NCBI GenBank assembly: GCA_963789495.1 | Contig: CAWBLP010000004.1 | Coordinates: 310,001 to 374,000, forward strand | Length of the DNA: 64,000 nt | Direction of reading: 5' to 3' | Source: CAWBLP01 sp963789495 | GTDB lineage: Bacteria; Pseudomonadota; Alphaproteobacteria; Acetobacterales; Acetobacteraceae | In this document: piece after piece, positions 45,990 to 53,871 of the stretch | How the letters are laid out: each line of letters begins with the position of its first letter | Position numbering within the stretch: position 1 is the stretch's first letter | Notes under the pieces: generated by a model | What the model was told of the DNA's origin: nothing | Databases searched by the model: none | The model's input: the letters and a program-made list of their open reading frames with translations, nothing else | Translations under genes and position numbers: made by a program

Positions 45990-46052
45990 CGGATTGTCCG
46001 GGACCAGCGTCCCCATCCCGCCGGGCGGAGGCCTCATGGCGCTCAATGAGCG

Positions 46053-46079
46053 GGCCGGGCACGTCCGGCCGGTCTTTTG
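46053..46079 (+). terminator. Rho-independent terminator
   Basis: GGCCGG (46053-46058) and CCGGCC (46065-46070) around a 6-base loop, followed by GGTCTTTTG. It would end the purM-purN-small membrane protein transcript. Confidence 0.65.
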
Positions 46080-46371
46080 TGTCCCGGCGCGCCCGGTCTG
46101 CCTCACGGTCGCTTCCGGCCTGCGTCCCGGCCGCGGCCGATCCTCGGGCTGGCCGCGCCCAATTTACTGCCAAAACGGTGCGGGCTCGGACGCCGGGTGA
46201 CTTGGAACCGATCCTTTTTTGGAGTGGGGAAGGGGACGGTCGTGATGGTGGGTGGGTCCGAGGCGGTCGCGCGCGCTCCCATCCCAAACGAATTTGATTG
46301 CAAAGGCGAGCCTTTGCTGGGGGCCAGGAAGCAAAACCTCCTGGCGGAGTTCGGGCTAAAGCCCTGCCAAC
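46080..46371. other. Intergenic region with two hairpins at the 3' side of pleD
   Basis: No gene. Two adjacent perfect 7-bp hairpins lie just beyond the pleD-like stop on its downstream side: GCAAAGG/CCTTTGC at 46300-46317 and GCCAGGA/TCCTGGC at 46323-46345. Neither is followed by a T-run on the minus strand, but they may stabilise or terminate the pleD transcript. Confidence 0.45.
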
Positions 46372-47739
46372 TCAGCGCACCAGCGGCGCGATGCTCACGC
46401 GATTGCGGCCGCCGCGCTTGGCCTCGTACAGCGCCTCGTCGGAACTGCGCATCAGCATCTCTGGCGTAAAGGCGTGCTCCTGGGTGCAGGCAACGCCAAT
46501 GCTGATTGTGAGTTTGCAGCGCCGACCGACCTCGGGTTCGAACTGCAGATCCTGCACCGCGGCGCGCAGCCGCTCCGCCGCAGCGAGGGCGTCATCCGGG
46601 CCAGCGCCCGGCATCACCACCACAAACTCCTCACCACCATAACGGGCCACGGAATCGAACACGCGCGTATTGGCCCGCAACGTCTCGGCAATGCTGCGCA
46701 GCGCCTGGTCGCCGGCGAAATGGCCGTAATCGTCGTTCACGGTCTTGAAGTGGTCCACGTCAATGATCAGCAGGGCCAGTTCCAGCCCCTGCGTTGCATT
46801 CAGCAGGCCGCGCAGGTGACGCATCAGATAGCGCTGATTGTACAGCCCGGTCAGCGGGTCGGTCAGCGCCAACTCCAGCGCCGTGCCCAGGTCGGAGCGC
46901 AGGCGGTCCTGATAGAACTTGCGGCGGATCTGGTTGCGGGCCCGGGCGCGCAGTTCGTTCTCGTCGACCGGCAGCAGCAGCCAGTCATTCGCCCCCAGCT
47001 CGAACCCGCGCAACAGCCTGTCGCGTTCCTCAGGCTCCGCCACCAGCAGCATCGGCACGTCACGCGTCGGGTCGGCCGCCCGCAGGCTGGATGCGAGTTT
47101 CAGCGGGTCCTCTTCGGTCAGGGTCAGGCTGAGCACGATCAGGTCGAAGGGGATCGCGTTCGACAGGGTCAGCGCCTCGGCCTCATTGCGAGCGCGGCCG
47201 GGCACGATACCCTCACGCGACAGTGCATCCTGGATGGTCTGGGCGCCCAGATCCCAGTCGTCGATCACCAGGGCCCTTGCGCCGGCAACGGAAGGCTCAC
47301 GATTGGCCTCGCCTGCCAGGCCCAAGGCACGGGCGGTCTCGCCGCGGGCGCGCCACTCGTCCAGCAGGCGCTTGAGCCGCACCAGGCTGCGCACCCGCGC
47401 CATCAGCGTCTCGTATTCCACCGGCTTGGTCAGGAAGTCGTCGGCGCCGACCTCCAGGCCCCGCACCCGCTCGCTCGCTTCCCCAAGCGCGGTGACCATC
47501 ACCACCGGGATATGCAGGGTCTCGGGGTCGTCCTTCAACCTTCGACAGCACTCATAGCCGTCCATGCCGGGCATCATGACGTCCAGCAGAATCAGGTCGG
47601 GTTGCCAGGATTTGGCAAGACGCAGCGCCTCGAACCCGTCCTTCGCGCTGGTGGCCTGATAATATTCGGCCGACAGCTTCGCTTCCAGCAGGCGCGTGTT
47701 GGCGGGCACATCATCGACGATCAGGATGCGGGCAGTCAT
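46372..47739 (-). CDS. pleD: PleD-like response regulator with diguanylate cyclase domain
   Basis: A 455-residue protein with two receiver domains and a GGDEF domain, the PleD layout. The first receiver has VDDVPANTRLLE and the phospho-Asp in ILLDVMMPGMDGYE with Lys in DDFLTKPVEYE. The second receiver (about residues 155-275) is less canonical and probably an adaptor. The cyclase carries an intact GGEEF site (ARYGGEEFVVVMP) and an allosteric I-site RVFD five residues before it. It therefore makes c-di-GMP under phosphorylation control with product inhibition. The start is taken at ATG 47739 (MTARILIVDD). Confidence 0.9.
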   Translation of the reverse strand: MTARILIVDDVPANTRLLEAKLSAEYYQATSAKDGFEALRLAKSWQPDLILLDVMMPGMDGYECCRRLKDDPETLHIPVVMVTALGEASERVRGLEVGADDFLTKPVEYETLMARVRSLVRLKRLLDEWRARGETARALGLAGEANREPSVAGARALVIDDWDLGAQTIQDALSREGIVPGRARNEAEALTLSNAIPFDLIVLSLTLTEEDPLKLASSLRAADPTRDVPMLLVAEPEERDRLLRGFELGANDWLLLPVDENELRARARNQIRRKFYQDRLRSDLGTALELALTDPLTGLYNQRYLMRHLRGLLNATQGLELALLIIDVDHFKTVNDDYGHFAGDQALRSIAETLRANTRVFDSVARYGGEEFVVVMPGAGPDDALAAAERLRAAVQDLQFEPEVGRRCKLTISIGVACTQEHAFTPEMLMRSSDEALYEAKRGGRNRVSIAPLVR

Positions 47740-47939
47740 CCGAGGCGCGTCTTCCAACCTCCTGGACCGCCGACGCCGTTACGGCACTCGGCTTCATTCG
47801 ATGCCAACGATAACCCACAGTTACGCGCAACGGAAGCGCAACACCCGCGACACGGCTGCATCGTGCAGGGCTTCCGGCGCACCCGCTTTATGGCTAGAGA
47901 GGTGCTCGTTGCTTGAGAAATGCAAGAAGTGACAAATCC

Positions 47940-48563
47940 ATGACAGAAATGGTTCAGTCCTCGTCCCATGCCGATGCGGACGACAGTGACAACAACGCCT
48001 GGACAACGGCCAATGCCGGCATGTTCTTCCGGCGCTGGCTCGCCAATCCGCTGCAGATGGGGTCCGTGGTGCCGTCCTCCCCGGCGCTGTGCCGGCGGGT
48101 CGTGCGCCACACCAGCCGAGCGGCCGATGAGGCGGTGCTGGAACTGGGCGCCGGCACCGGGGTGATCTCGCGCGCCCTGCTGGACGGCGGCGTGCCGCCC
48201 GATCGGCTGATCGTGGTCGAAATTGTGCCGGACATGGTGCGGCATCTGCGGCGGGTCCTGCCCGGCGCAATCGTGATCGAGGGTGACGCCCGCCGGCTTC
48301 TCGAGCTGCTGCCGGCGCAGTGGATCGGCCGCATCGGCACTGTGGTGTGCGGCATTCCGCTGGTGTTGCTGCCGACCCGAGAGCAGCGGCGCTTCATCCG
48401 TGCCATCGACACCGTCGCGCCCCGGCGCGGCTTCCTCCATTTCAGCTACTGTGTCACCTCGCCCTTGCCGGCCCGCCGGCACGGCCTGGCCGCCCGGCGG
48501 GAGGCATGGACCCCGCTGAATTTCCCTCCGGCCAGCGTCTGGCGCTACACGCCCATTGCATAG
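47940..48563 (+). CDS. Class I SAM-dependent methyltransferase (phospholipid N-methyltransferase-like)
   Basis: A 207-residue methyltransferase. FFRRWLANPLQMGSVVPSSP precedes the SAM-binding motif VLELGAGTGVISRALL, with the acidic ribose-binding residue in IVVEIVPDM and the post-motif region VIEGDARRLLELL. The MGSVVPSSP opening is typical of PmtA-type phosphatidylethanolamine N-methyltransferases of alphaproteobacteria, which make phosphatidylcholine precursors. A start nine codons earlier (TTG 47913) is an alternative. Confidence 0.75.
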   Translation: MTEMVQSSSHADADDSDNNAWTTANAGMFFRRWLANPLQMGSVVPSSPALCRRVVRHTSRAADEAVLELGAGTGVISRALLDGGVPPDRLIVVEIVPDMVRHLRRVLPGAIVIEGDARRLLELLPAQWIGRIGTVVCGIPLVLLPTREQRRFIRAIDTVAPRRGFLHFSYCVTSPLPARRHGLAARREAWTPLNFPPASVWRYTPIA

Positions 48564-48614
48564 AAGACGGCGCGATCCTCCGCCGCCTGTCAGCGCTACG
48601 GACTGGATCGGCTC

Positions 48615-49490
48615 ATGGACCGGCTGGCGGCGCGTGCTGCGCCCTTCGTCTTCGTGCTGCTGTGGAGCAGTTCCTTTATCGCCGCGCGGGTGGGGCTGCG
48701 GCAGATGACGCCGCTTCTGTTCGTGGCCCTGCGCATGGTGGCCTGCGCCGTGGTGCTGGTGGCCATCATGCTGCTGCTGCGTCGGCCATGGCACGTGCTG
48801 CGCGGCGTCTGGGTGCACTGCGCGATTGCTGGCGTCCTGATGAACGCCATCCTGCTGATGACCGCCCACGTCGCCATGGTGCACAGCCCGGCGGCACCGA
48901 TTGCCTTGGTTCAGACGCTCAATCCGCTGCTGACGGCGGTGCTCGCCTGGCCGGTGCTCGGCGAGCGTCTGCGCCCGCTGCAATGGCTTGGCCTGTTGCT
49001 GGGCCTGGCCGGCGTCCTGCTGGTCGTCGGGCTCGCCGCTGCCCGCGACCGGGCGGAGTTCCATGGCCTGCTGATGACCGCCGGCGGCGTCGTCGCACTA
49101 TGCGCGGGGACGTTGTATTTCGGCCGCTTCTGCCGCGGTGTGCCGATGCTGGAGGGCACCACGGTGCAGTTCATCGCCGGCGCCGCCGCGTGTCTGGTGG
49201 GGATGGCTCTGTTCGAGACACCGCAGGCCAACTGGACACCCGGCGCGATCGCCGCGGTCGGTTGGAATGCGGGGGCCGTGTCGCTGGGCGGGATGGTGCT
49301 CTACTTCCTGATGCTGGTTCGCGGCACCGCCGCCCGGGCTGCCGCCAACTTCTACCTGGTGCCCGGAACGGCGGCGCTGCTCGCCTGGGCGCTGTTGGGA
49401 GAGGCACTGTCTCCGCTCGCCATTCTGGGCCTGGCGGTGTCGTCCCTCGGCTGCTGGCTGGTGAATCGGCGCTCGCGCCAAGCGGCGTGA
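48615..49490 (+). CDS. EamA/DMT-family transporter
   Basis: A 291-residue inner-membrane protein with ten hydrophobic helices in two EamA halves (LLWSSSFIAARVGLRQMTPL in the first, TAARAAANFYLVPGTAALLA in the second). Family members export amino acids, metabolites or drugs; the substrate cannot be told. It follows the methyltransferase gene by 51 bp on the same strand. Confidence 0.85.
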   Translation: MDRLAARAAPFVFVLLWSSSFIAARVGLRQMTPLLFVALRMVACAVVLVAIMLLLRRPWHVLRGVWVHCAIAGVLMNAILLMTAHVAMVHSPAAPIALVQTLNPLLTAVLAWPVLGERLRPLQWLGLLLGLAGVLLVVGLAAARDRAEFHGLLMTAGGVVALCAGTLYFGRFCRGVPMLEGTTVQFIAGAAACLVGMALFETPQANWTPGAIAAVGWNAGAVSLGGMVLYFLMLVRGTAARAAANFYLVPGTAALLAWALLGEALSPLAILGLAVSSLGCWLVNRRSRQAA

Positions 49491-49801
49491 CGGCTTGATC
49501 GGCGCCCGCGCCAGGCGGAGGGATGGAGGAACCGGCGCTCGTGCCGGCCGGTGTGACGGCCTGTGTTCGTTATTCGTTCTTTGGCAGCGGCATAACCCTT
49601 GCGCTTTGCCACTGGCCGGTCCACATAGGCGTTGGCTTCCGTGACAGCGTGATTGGCGTCGTCCGTTTCAGACCGCGTCCCTCCCGGAAAATCCATTCGC
49701 AACGCGTTCGCCCCCACAATCGCGCGGGCAGGCGGACATCAGGCGCTCCCCCCTTTTCCCGGACTTGGTCCGCAGGCGGCGGCGCTGGAGTTCTATCCTT
49801 C

Positions 49802-51031
49802 GTGACATCACAGACCTTCGCGGCACTCGGCCTGTCCGAGCAACTGCTGCACGCCTTGGCTGCCCAGAATTTTCAGACCCCAACGCCGATCCAGACCGGC
49901 GCCATCCCCTCCCTCCTCGCCGGCCGCGACCTGCTCGGCGTCGCGCAGACCGGAACCGGCAAGACCGCTGCGTTCGGGCTGCCGCTGATCCAGCGCCTGG
50001 CCGCGGAAAACCTGCGGGCGGCACCGTTCGCCACCCGCGCGCTCATCCTCGCGCCGACCCGCGAACTGGCGCAGCAGATCGATGACAGTCTGCGCCGCCT
50101 GGGCGCCGGCCAGCGTCTGCGCAGTGTCACCATCCTGGGCGGCGTCAGCCGGTCCCGCCAGGTGGAGCAGATGCGTCGCGGCGCCGACATCGTGGTCGGC
50201 ACGCCGGGCCGCATCTGCGATCTGATGGCGGCCGGCCAGCTTCGCCTCGGTGCGGTCACCCACTTCGTGCTGGACGAGGCGGACCGCATGCTGGACCTCG
50301 GCTTCATCCGCGACATCCGCCGGATCGTGGCGGCGCTGCCGGGTCACCGCCAGTCGTCGCTGTTCTCCGCCACCATGCCGCGTGAGGTTGCCGGTCTGGC
50401 GGAATCCCTGCTGCGCGATCCCATCCGTGTGGCCATTGCACCGGTCGCCGCGACCACGCCGAAGATCGAGCAGCAGGTGCATTTCGTCAGCCAGCCGGAC
50501 AAGCGACCGTTGCTTGCGTCCCTGCTGGAAAACCCGGCGATGGATCGGGTGATCGTGTTCACCCGCACCAAGCGCGGCGCCGATCGGGTGGCCGAAGGCC
50601 TGGAGCAGGTCGGCTTGTCGGTCTGCGCCATCCACGGCAACAAGAGCCAGCCGCAGCGGGAGAAGGCGCTCGATCGGTTCCGCAGCGGCCGCGCCCGCGT
50701 GCTGGTCGCAACCGACATCGCCGCCCGCGGCATCGACGTGACCGGCATCTCGCATGTCGTGAACTACGATCTGCCGCTGGAGCCGGAGAGCTATGTCCAC
50801 CGGATCGGCCGCACCGCGCGAGCCGGTGCGACCGGCATCGCGATCTCCTTCTGCGATGCCACGGAACGCAGCGCGCTGCGTGCCATCGAGCGGATCACCG
50901 GTGCGGCGATCACGGTCGCCGGCGGCAAGGCGCCGCCGGAACACGCCTCGCCAGCTCGTAAGGAATCGCAGCCCGCAGGTCGGCCGCGTCGTCGCGGTGG
51001 CAATCGCAGCGGGATGCGCTACGCCGCGTGA
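49802..51031 (+). CDS. DEAD-box RNA helicase (RhlE-like)
   Basis: A 409-residue ATP-dependent RNA helicase. Q motif FQTPTPIQTGAIP, motif I AQTGTGKT, Ia PTRELAQQ, GG and TPGR, motif II DEAD, motif III SAT, motif IV VIVFTRTKRGAD, motif V ATDIAARGID and motif VI HRIGRTAR are all present. A short basic tail (GRPRRRGGNRS) probably binds RNA. The start is placed at GTG 49802 (TSQTFAALGL) with GGAG upstream. The preceding 310 bp (from 49491) read in frame but are Arg/Pro-rich and not conserved, so I treat them as intergenic. Confidence 0.9.
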   Translation: MTSQTFAALGLSEQLLHALAAQNFQTPTPIQTGAIPSLLAGRDLLGVAQTGTGKTAAFGLPLIQRLAAENLRAAPFATRALILAPTRELAQQIDDSLRRLGAGQRLRSVTILGGVSRSRQVEQMRRGADIVVGTPGRICDLMAAGQLRLGAVTHFVLDEADRMLDLGFIRDIRRIVAALPGHRQSSLFSATMPREVAGLAESLLRDPIRVAIAPVAATTPKIEQQVHFVSQPDKRPLLASLLENPAMDRVIVFTRTKRGADRVAEGLEQVGLSVCAIHGNKSQPQREKALDRFRSGRARVLVATDIAARGIDVTGISHVVNYDLPLEPESYVHRIGRTARAGATGIAISFCDATERSALRAIERITGAAITVAGGKAPPEHASPARKESQPAGRPRRRGGNRSGMRYAA

Positions 51032-51522
51032 CCTCGCTCTACGTCGATGGTGATGCCTGCCCGGTTCGCGACGAGGTCTATCGCGTCGCCGACCGGCTCG
51101 GCCTCCCCGTCTTCGTCGTGTCGAACGGCTCTCGCCCGATCCGGCCTCCGGGTCGGGCGAACGTTCAACTGATCACGGTCGCCAACACGCCGGATGCGGC
51201 CGACGACTGGATCGCCGAACGGATTACCGCCGCGGATGTCTGCATCACCTCGGACATCCCGCTGGCCGCGCGGTGCCTGGAACGACAGGCGCGTGCGCTG
51301 GCGCCCAGCGGCAAGGTGTGGACCACGGACAATATCGGCAACGCGCTGGCCGGGCGGGCACTGTCCCAGCACCTGCGAGAACTGGGGATGAATGCCGGCG
51401 GTCCGCCGGCGCTCACCAAACAGGATCGCTCACGCTTCCTCAGCGCATTGGATGTCGTGGTGCAGGCGGCGTTGCGCAGCCCGAAAACTCAGGGCGCCAC
51501 CCAGGCAAATCCGCCGAGCTGA
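51028..51522 (+). CDS. YaiI/YqxD (DUF188) family protein
   Basis: A 164-residue PIN-like protein of the YaiI/YqxD family. It opens LYVDGDACPVRDEVYRVADR and contains WIAERITAADVCITSDIPLA and the conserved GPPALTKQDRSRFLSALD. Function is unproven; the fold suggests a nuclease. Its GTG start overlaps the helicase stop, indicating coupling with RNA metabolism. The 3' end overlaps the convergent gene by 34 bp. Confidence 0.85.
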   Translation: MTSLYVDGDACPVRDEVYRVADRLGLPVFVVSNGSRPIRPPGRANVQLITVANTPDAADDWIAERITAADVCITSDIPLAARCLERQARALAPSGKVWTTDNIGNALAGRALSQHLRELGMNAGGPPALTKQDRSRFLSALDVVVQAALRSPKTQGATQANPPS

Positions 51523-52016
51523 AACTGGTCGTAGACCTTGAGGTAGCCGCTGGCGGTGGCGGCCCATGCTTTGGGGTTTTGCGGCCCGAACCCCACCTTC
51601 GGCAGCTTGGCGCAGAAGTCACGCGGCGAATGGCGCACCGCCAACACCTCCTTGCGGTGGCTCTCGTTCGGGTAGTTCAGGATCCAGGTGCACCACAGTC
51701 CGACCAACTCCTCGATCGTGTCGGCGACACAGAAATCCGCCCAGACCAGCGAGCCGTCGCCCAGACCGTCCGTCTGCATCTTCTTCGTCTTGCACTTCAT
51801 CCAGGTGTACCAGCTGGGCTTCTGCAGATTGAAGTGGCAGCCGGTAAGCTTGAAGATCTTGCTGCCACCCCAACCGCTTTCGGCGGCGGCGCAGGCCAGC
51901 ATCGCCGGCACCGGCAGGGCGTTGTCGAAGGCCGTCTTGCCCCCGGCCTCGTTCAGATGGAACAGAAACAGGTAATTGGTATTGCTGATCTGCGAGTCGG
52001 CACCGGCATCGGCCAT
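51489..52016 (-). CDS. Glucosaminidase-like/lysozyme-fold protein
   Basis: A 175-residue protein. AMLACAAAESGWGGSKIFKL contains the A-x-x-x-S-G-W-G pattern with the Glu that is catalytic in FlgJ/mannosyl-glycoprotein glucosaminidase-type peptidoglycan hydrolases, followed by NLQKPSWYTW. No signal peptide is present, so it may act after lysis, be exported by another route or be non-enzymatic. ATG 52016 with AAGGA upstream is preferred to a start eight codons earlier. Confidence 0.6.
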   Translation of the reverse strand: MADAGADSQISNTNYLFLFHLNEAGGKTAFDNALPVPAMLACAAAESGWGGSKIFKLTGCHFNLQKPSWYTWMKCKTKKMQTDGLGDGSLVWADFCVADTIEELVGLWCTWILNYPNESHRKEVLAVRHSPRDFCAKLPKVGFGPQNPKAWAATASGYLKVYDQFQLGGFAWVAP

Positions 52017-52079
52017 GATGGTTTTCCTTGGATTGGCCAAACTTATTGCCTGTTACGCCGCACGATCGTGTTATGCAGG

Positions 52080-52604
52080 TCACAGCTTACCGTTAAATGC
52101 GACCGCAGCAGACGTTTCGCCCCACGCCATTCGAGACGACCGATGATGCGCATGGCAGATCGCCACCGCCAGAGCGTCCGCGGCATCGGCCCGGCGAATG
52201 CCGGCACCTGGCAGCAGCCGCCGCACCATCATCTGCACCTGTTCCTTCTCGGCGCCGCCGGTTCCGACCACCGCCAGCTTGACGGTCTTCGCCGCATATT
52301 CGGTCACCGGCACACCAGCCAGCGCCGGTGCCAGCAGCGCGACGCCGCGGGCGTAGCCCAGCTTCAGCGTGGCCGCGCCGTTGCGGTTGACGTAGGTCTC
52401 CTCGATGGCGGCCTCATCCGGGCGGTGTTCTGCCAACAGAGCGGCGAGCGCGTCGTGCAATGTCTTCAGTCGATCCGGCACCGAGCCGGCGCTGTCGGTC
52501 GCGATCACCCCGTCGGCGCAGTGGCGCAGCCGGTTGCCATCTACCGCGATAAGCCCCCAGCCGGTAAAGCGCAGACCTGGGTCGATGCCGAACAGGCGAA
52601 CCAT
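52080..52604 (-). CDS. ruvC: Holliday junction resolvase RuvC
   Basis: A 174-residue endonuclease that cleaves Holliday junctions with RuvAB. The four acidic residues are visible: Asp in FGIDPGLRFTGWG, Glu in AAIEETYVNRNGAATL, and the Asp pair in RRADAADALAVAICHAH. The basic GGAEKEQVQMMV region is also present. The ATG at 52604 follows GGAG; upstream in-frame sequence is not part of the gene. ruvA and ruvB are not in the window. Confidence 0.92.
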   Translation of the reverse strand: MVRLFGIDPGLRFTGWGLIAVDGNRLRHCADGVIATDSAGSVPDRLKTLHDALAALLAEHRPDEAAIEETYVNRNGAATLKLGYARGVALLAPALAGVPVTEYAAKTVKLAVVGTGGAEKEQVQMMVRRLLPGAGIRRADAADALAVAICHAHHRSSRMAWGETSAAVAFNGKL

Positions 52605-52740
52605 GAGCGAATCAACTCCATGAAGGCGACCCTGGCGGTATACGCGCCGGCGCTCGTCATGGCACGGACTTGCGAAGCGGAGTTTCGCAGCCGGTGCTAC
52701 GCGTCCAAAGGTTGTGAGGGGAGCCAGGAAGCGGATCTGC

Positions 52741-53604
52741 TCAGGGCGCCTCGCCCGCGACCCAGACCTCGCAGCAATTCTTGGCCAAGCTGCGCACGCG
52801 GCCGATATAGCTGGCCCGTTCGGTGACGCTGATGACGCCGCGCGCGTCCAGCAGGTTGAACAGGTGGCTCGCCTTGATGCACTGGTCGTATGCCGGCAGG
52901 CCCAGTTTTTGTTCCAATAATGCGCCACATTCCCGTTCCGCATCGGCAAAATGGCGCATCAGCATGGCGGTATCGGCAAACTCGAAATTATACGCGCTGT
53001 ATTCCCGCTCTGCCCGCAGAAACACGTCGCCATAACTGACGCCGGCGCCGTTGAAGTCCAGGTCGTAGACGTTCTCCCTGTCCTGCACATACATCGCCAA
53101 CCGTTCCAGCCCGTACGTCATCTCGAAGCTCGGCAGCGTCACGGGAATGCCGCCGACCTGCTGGAAATAGGTGAACTGGCCCACCTCCATGCCGTCGCAC
53201 CACACCTCCCATCCCAGGCCCCAGGCGCCGAGGGTTGGGCTTTCCCAGTCGTCCTCGACGAAACGGAAATCGTGGCGCAGCGGGTCCAGGCCCAGTTCCC
53301 GATAGCTCGCCAGCAGCAGATCCTGCGCATCGGCCGGGCTCGGTTTCATGATGACCTGGTACTGGTAGTAGTGCTGCAATCGATTGGGATTTTCCCCATA
53401 GCGCCCGTCGGTGGGGCGCCGGCTGGGCTGGACATAGGCGGCGCGCCATGGCGTGGGGCCGAGCGCGCGGAGCGTGGTGGCCGGGTGGAAGGTACCGGCG
53501 CCCATCTCGACGTCGTAAGGTTGCAGCAGCACGCAGCCCTGCCGGCTCCAAAAGCCCTGCAGGCGCAAAATCAGCGCCTGAAAACTCGTGTCACTTCGCT
53601 CCAT
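52741..53604 (-). CDS. glyQ: Glycyl-tRNA synthetase alpha subunit
   Basis: A 287-residue class II synthetase subunit. Motifs include FWSRQGCVLLQPYDVEMGAG, RAAYVQPSRRPTDGRYGENP with the motif 2 Arg, HHYYQYQVIMKPSP-like LQHYYQYQVIMKPSP and GGIPVTLPSFEMTYGLERLA. It charges glycine only together with the beta subunit GlyS. glyS normally follows directly, but here the next gene is ruvC after 136 bp, so the beta subunit must be elsewhere. The start at 53604 (MERSDTSFQALI) fits the family. Confidence 0.93.
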   Translation of the reverse strand: MERSDTSFQALILRLQGFWSRQGCVLLQPYDVEMGAGTFHPATTLRALGPTPWRAAYVQPSRRPTDGRYGENPNRLQHYYQYQVIMKPSPADAQDLLLASYRELGLDPLRHDFRFVEDDWESPTLGAWGLGWEVWCDGMEVGQFTYFQQVGGIPVTLPSFEMTYGLERLAMYVQDRENVYDLDFNGAGVSYGDVFLRAEREYSAYNFEFADTAMLMRHFADAERECGALLEQKLGLPAYDQCIKASHLFNLLDARGVISVTERASYIGRVRSLAKNCCEVWVAGEAP

Positions 53605-53871
53605 CGCTGTCCCGTGCCACTCGGTGATGCGGCGCACCATTAGGCGCCCGGCGAGATGGGAGCAAGGACAGCGCCGATCCCCATCACGAAGCCGGGCGGC
53701 CGGGGCGTCACAATGCCATATCGGGTACGAATCCGATATCTATTGGTTAGTGCAACATTAATCGCCGACAGGCGCCGACGTGACTGAGATTTCACAATCC
53801 GTTTGATTGACACGTTTGCGATTTCACTGGCCCCCGCGAATGGATTTTATTGCCGCCAACGGAGGATTTCG

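Noticed and set aside
49523..49801. 93-codon N-terminal extension of the DEAD-box helicase
   Set aside because: Arg/Pro-rich, not helicase-like; GTG 49802 has GGAG upstream and starts at the usual distance from the Q motif.
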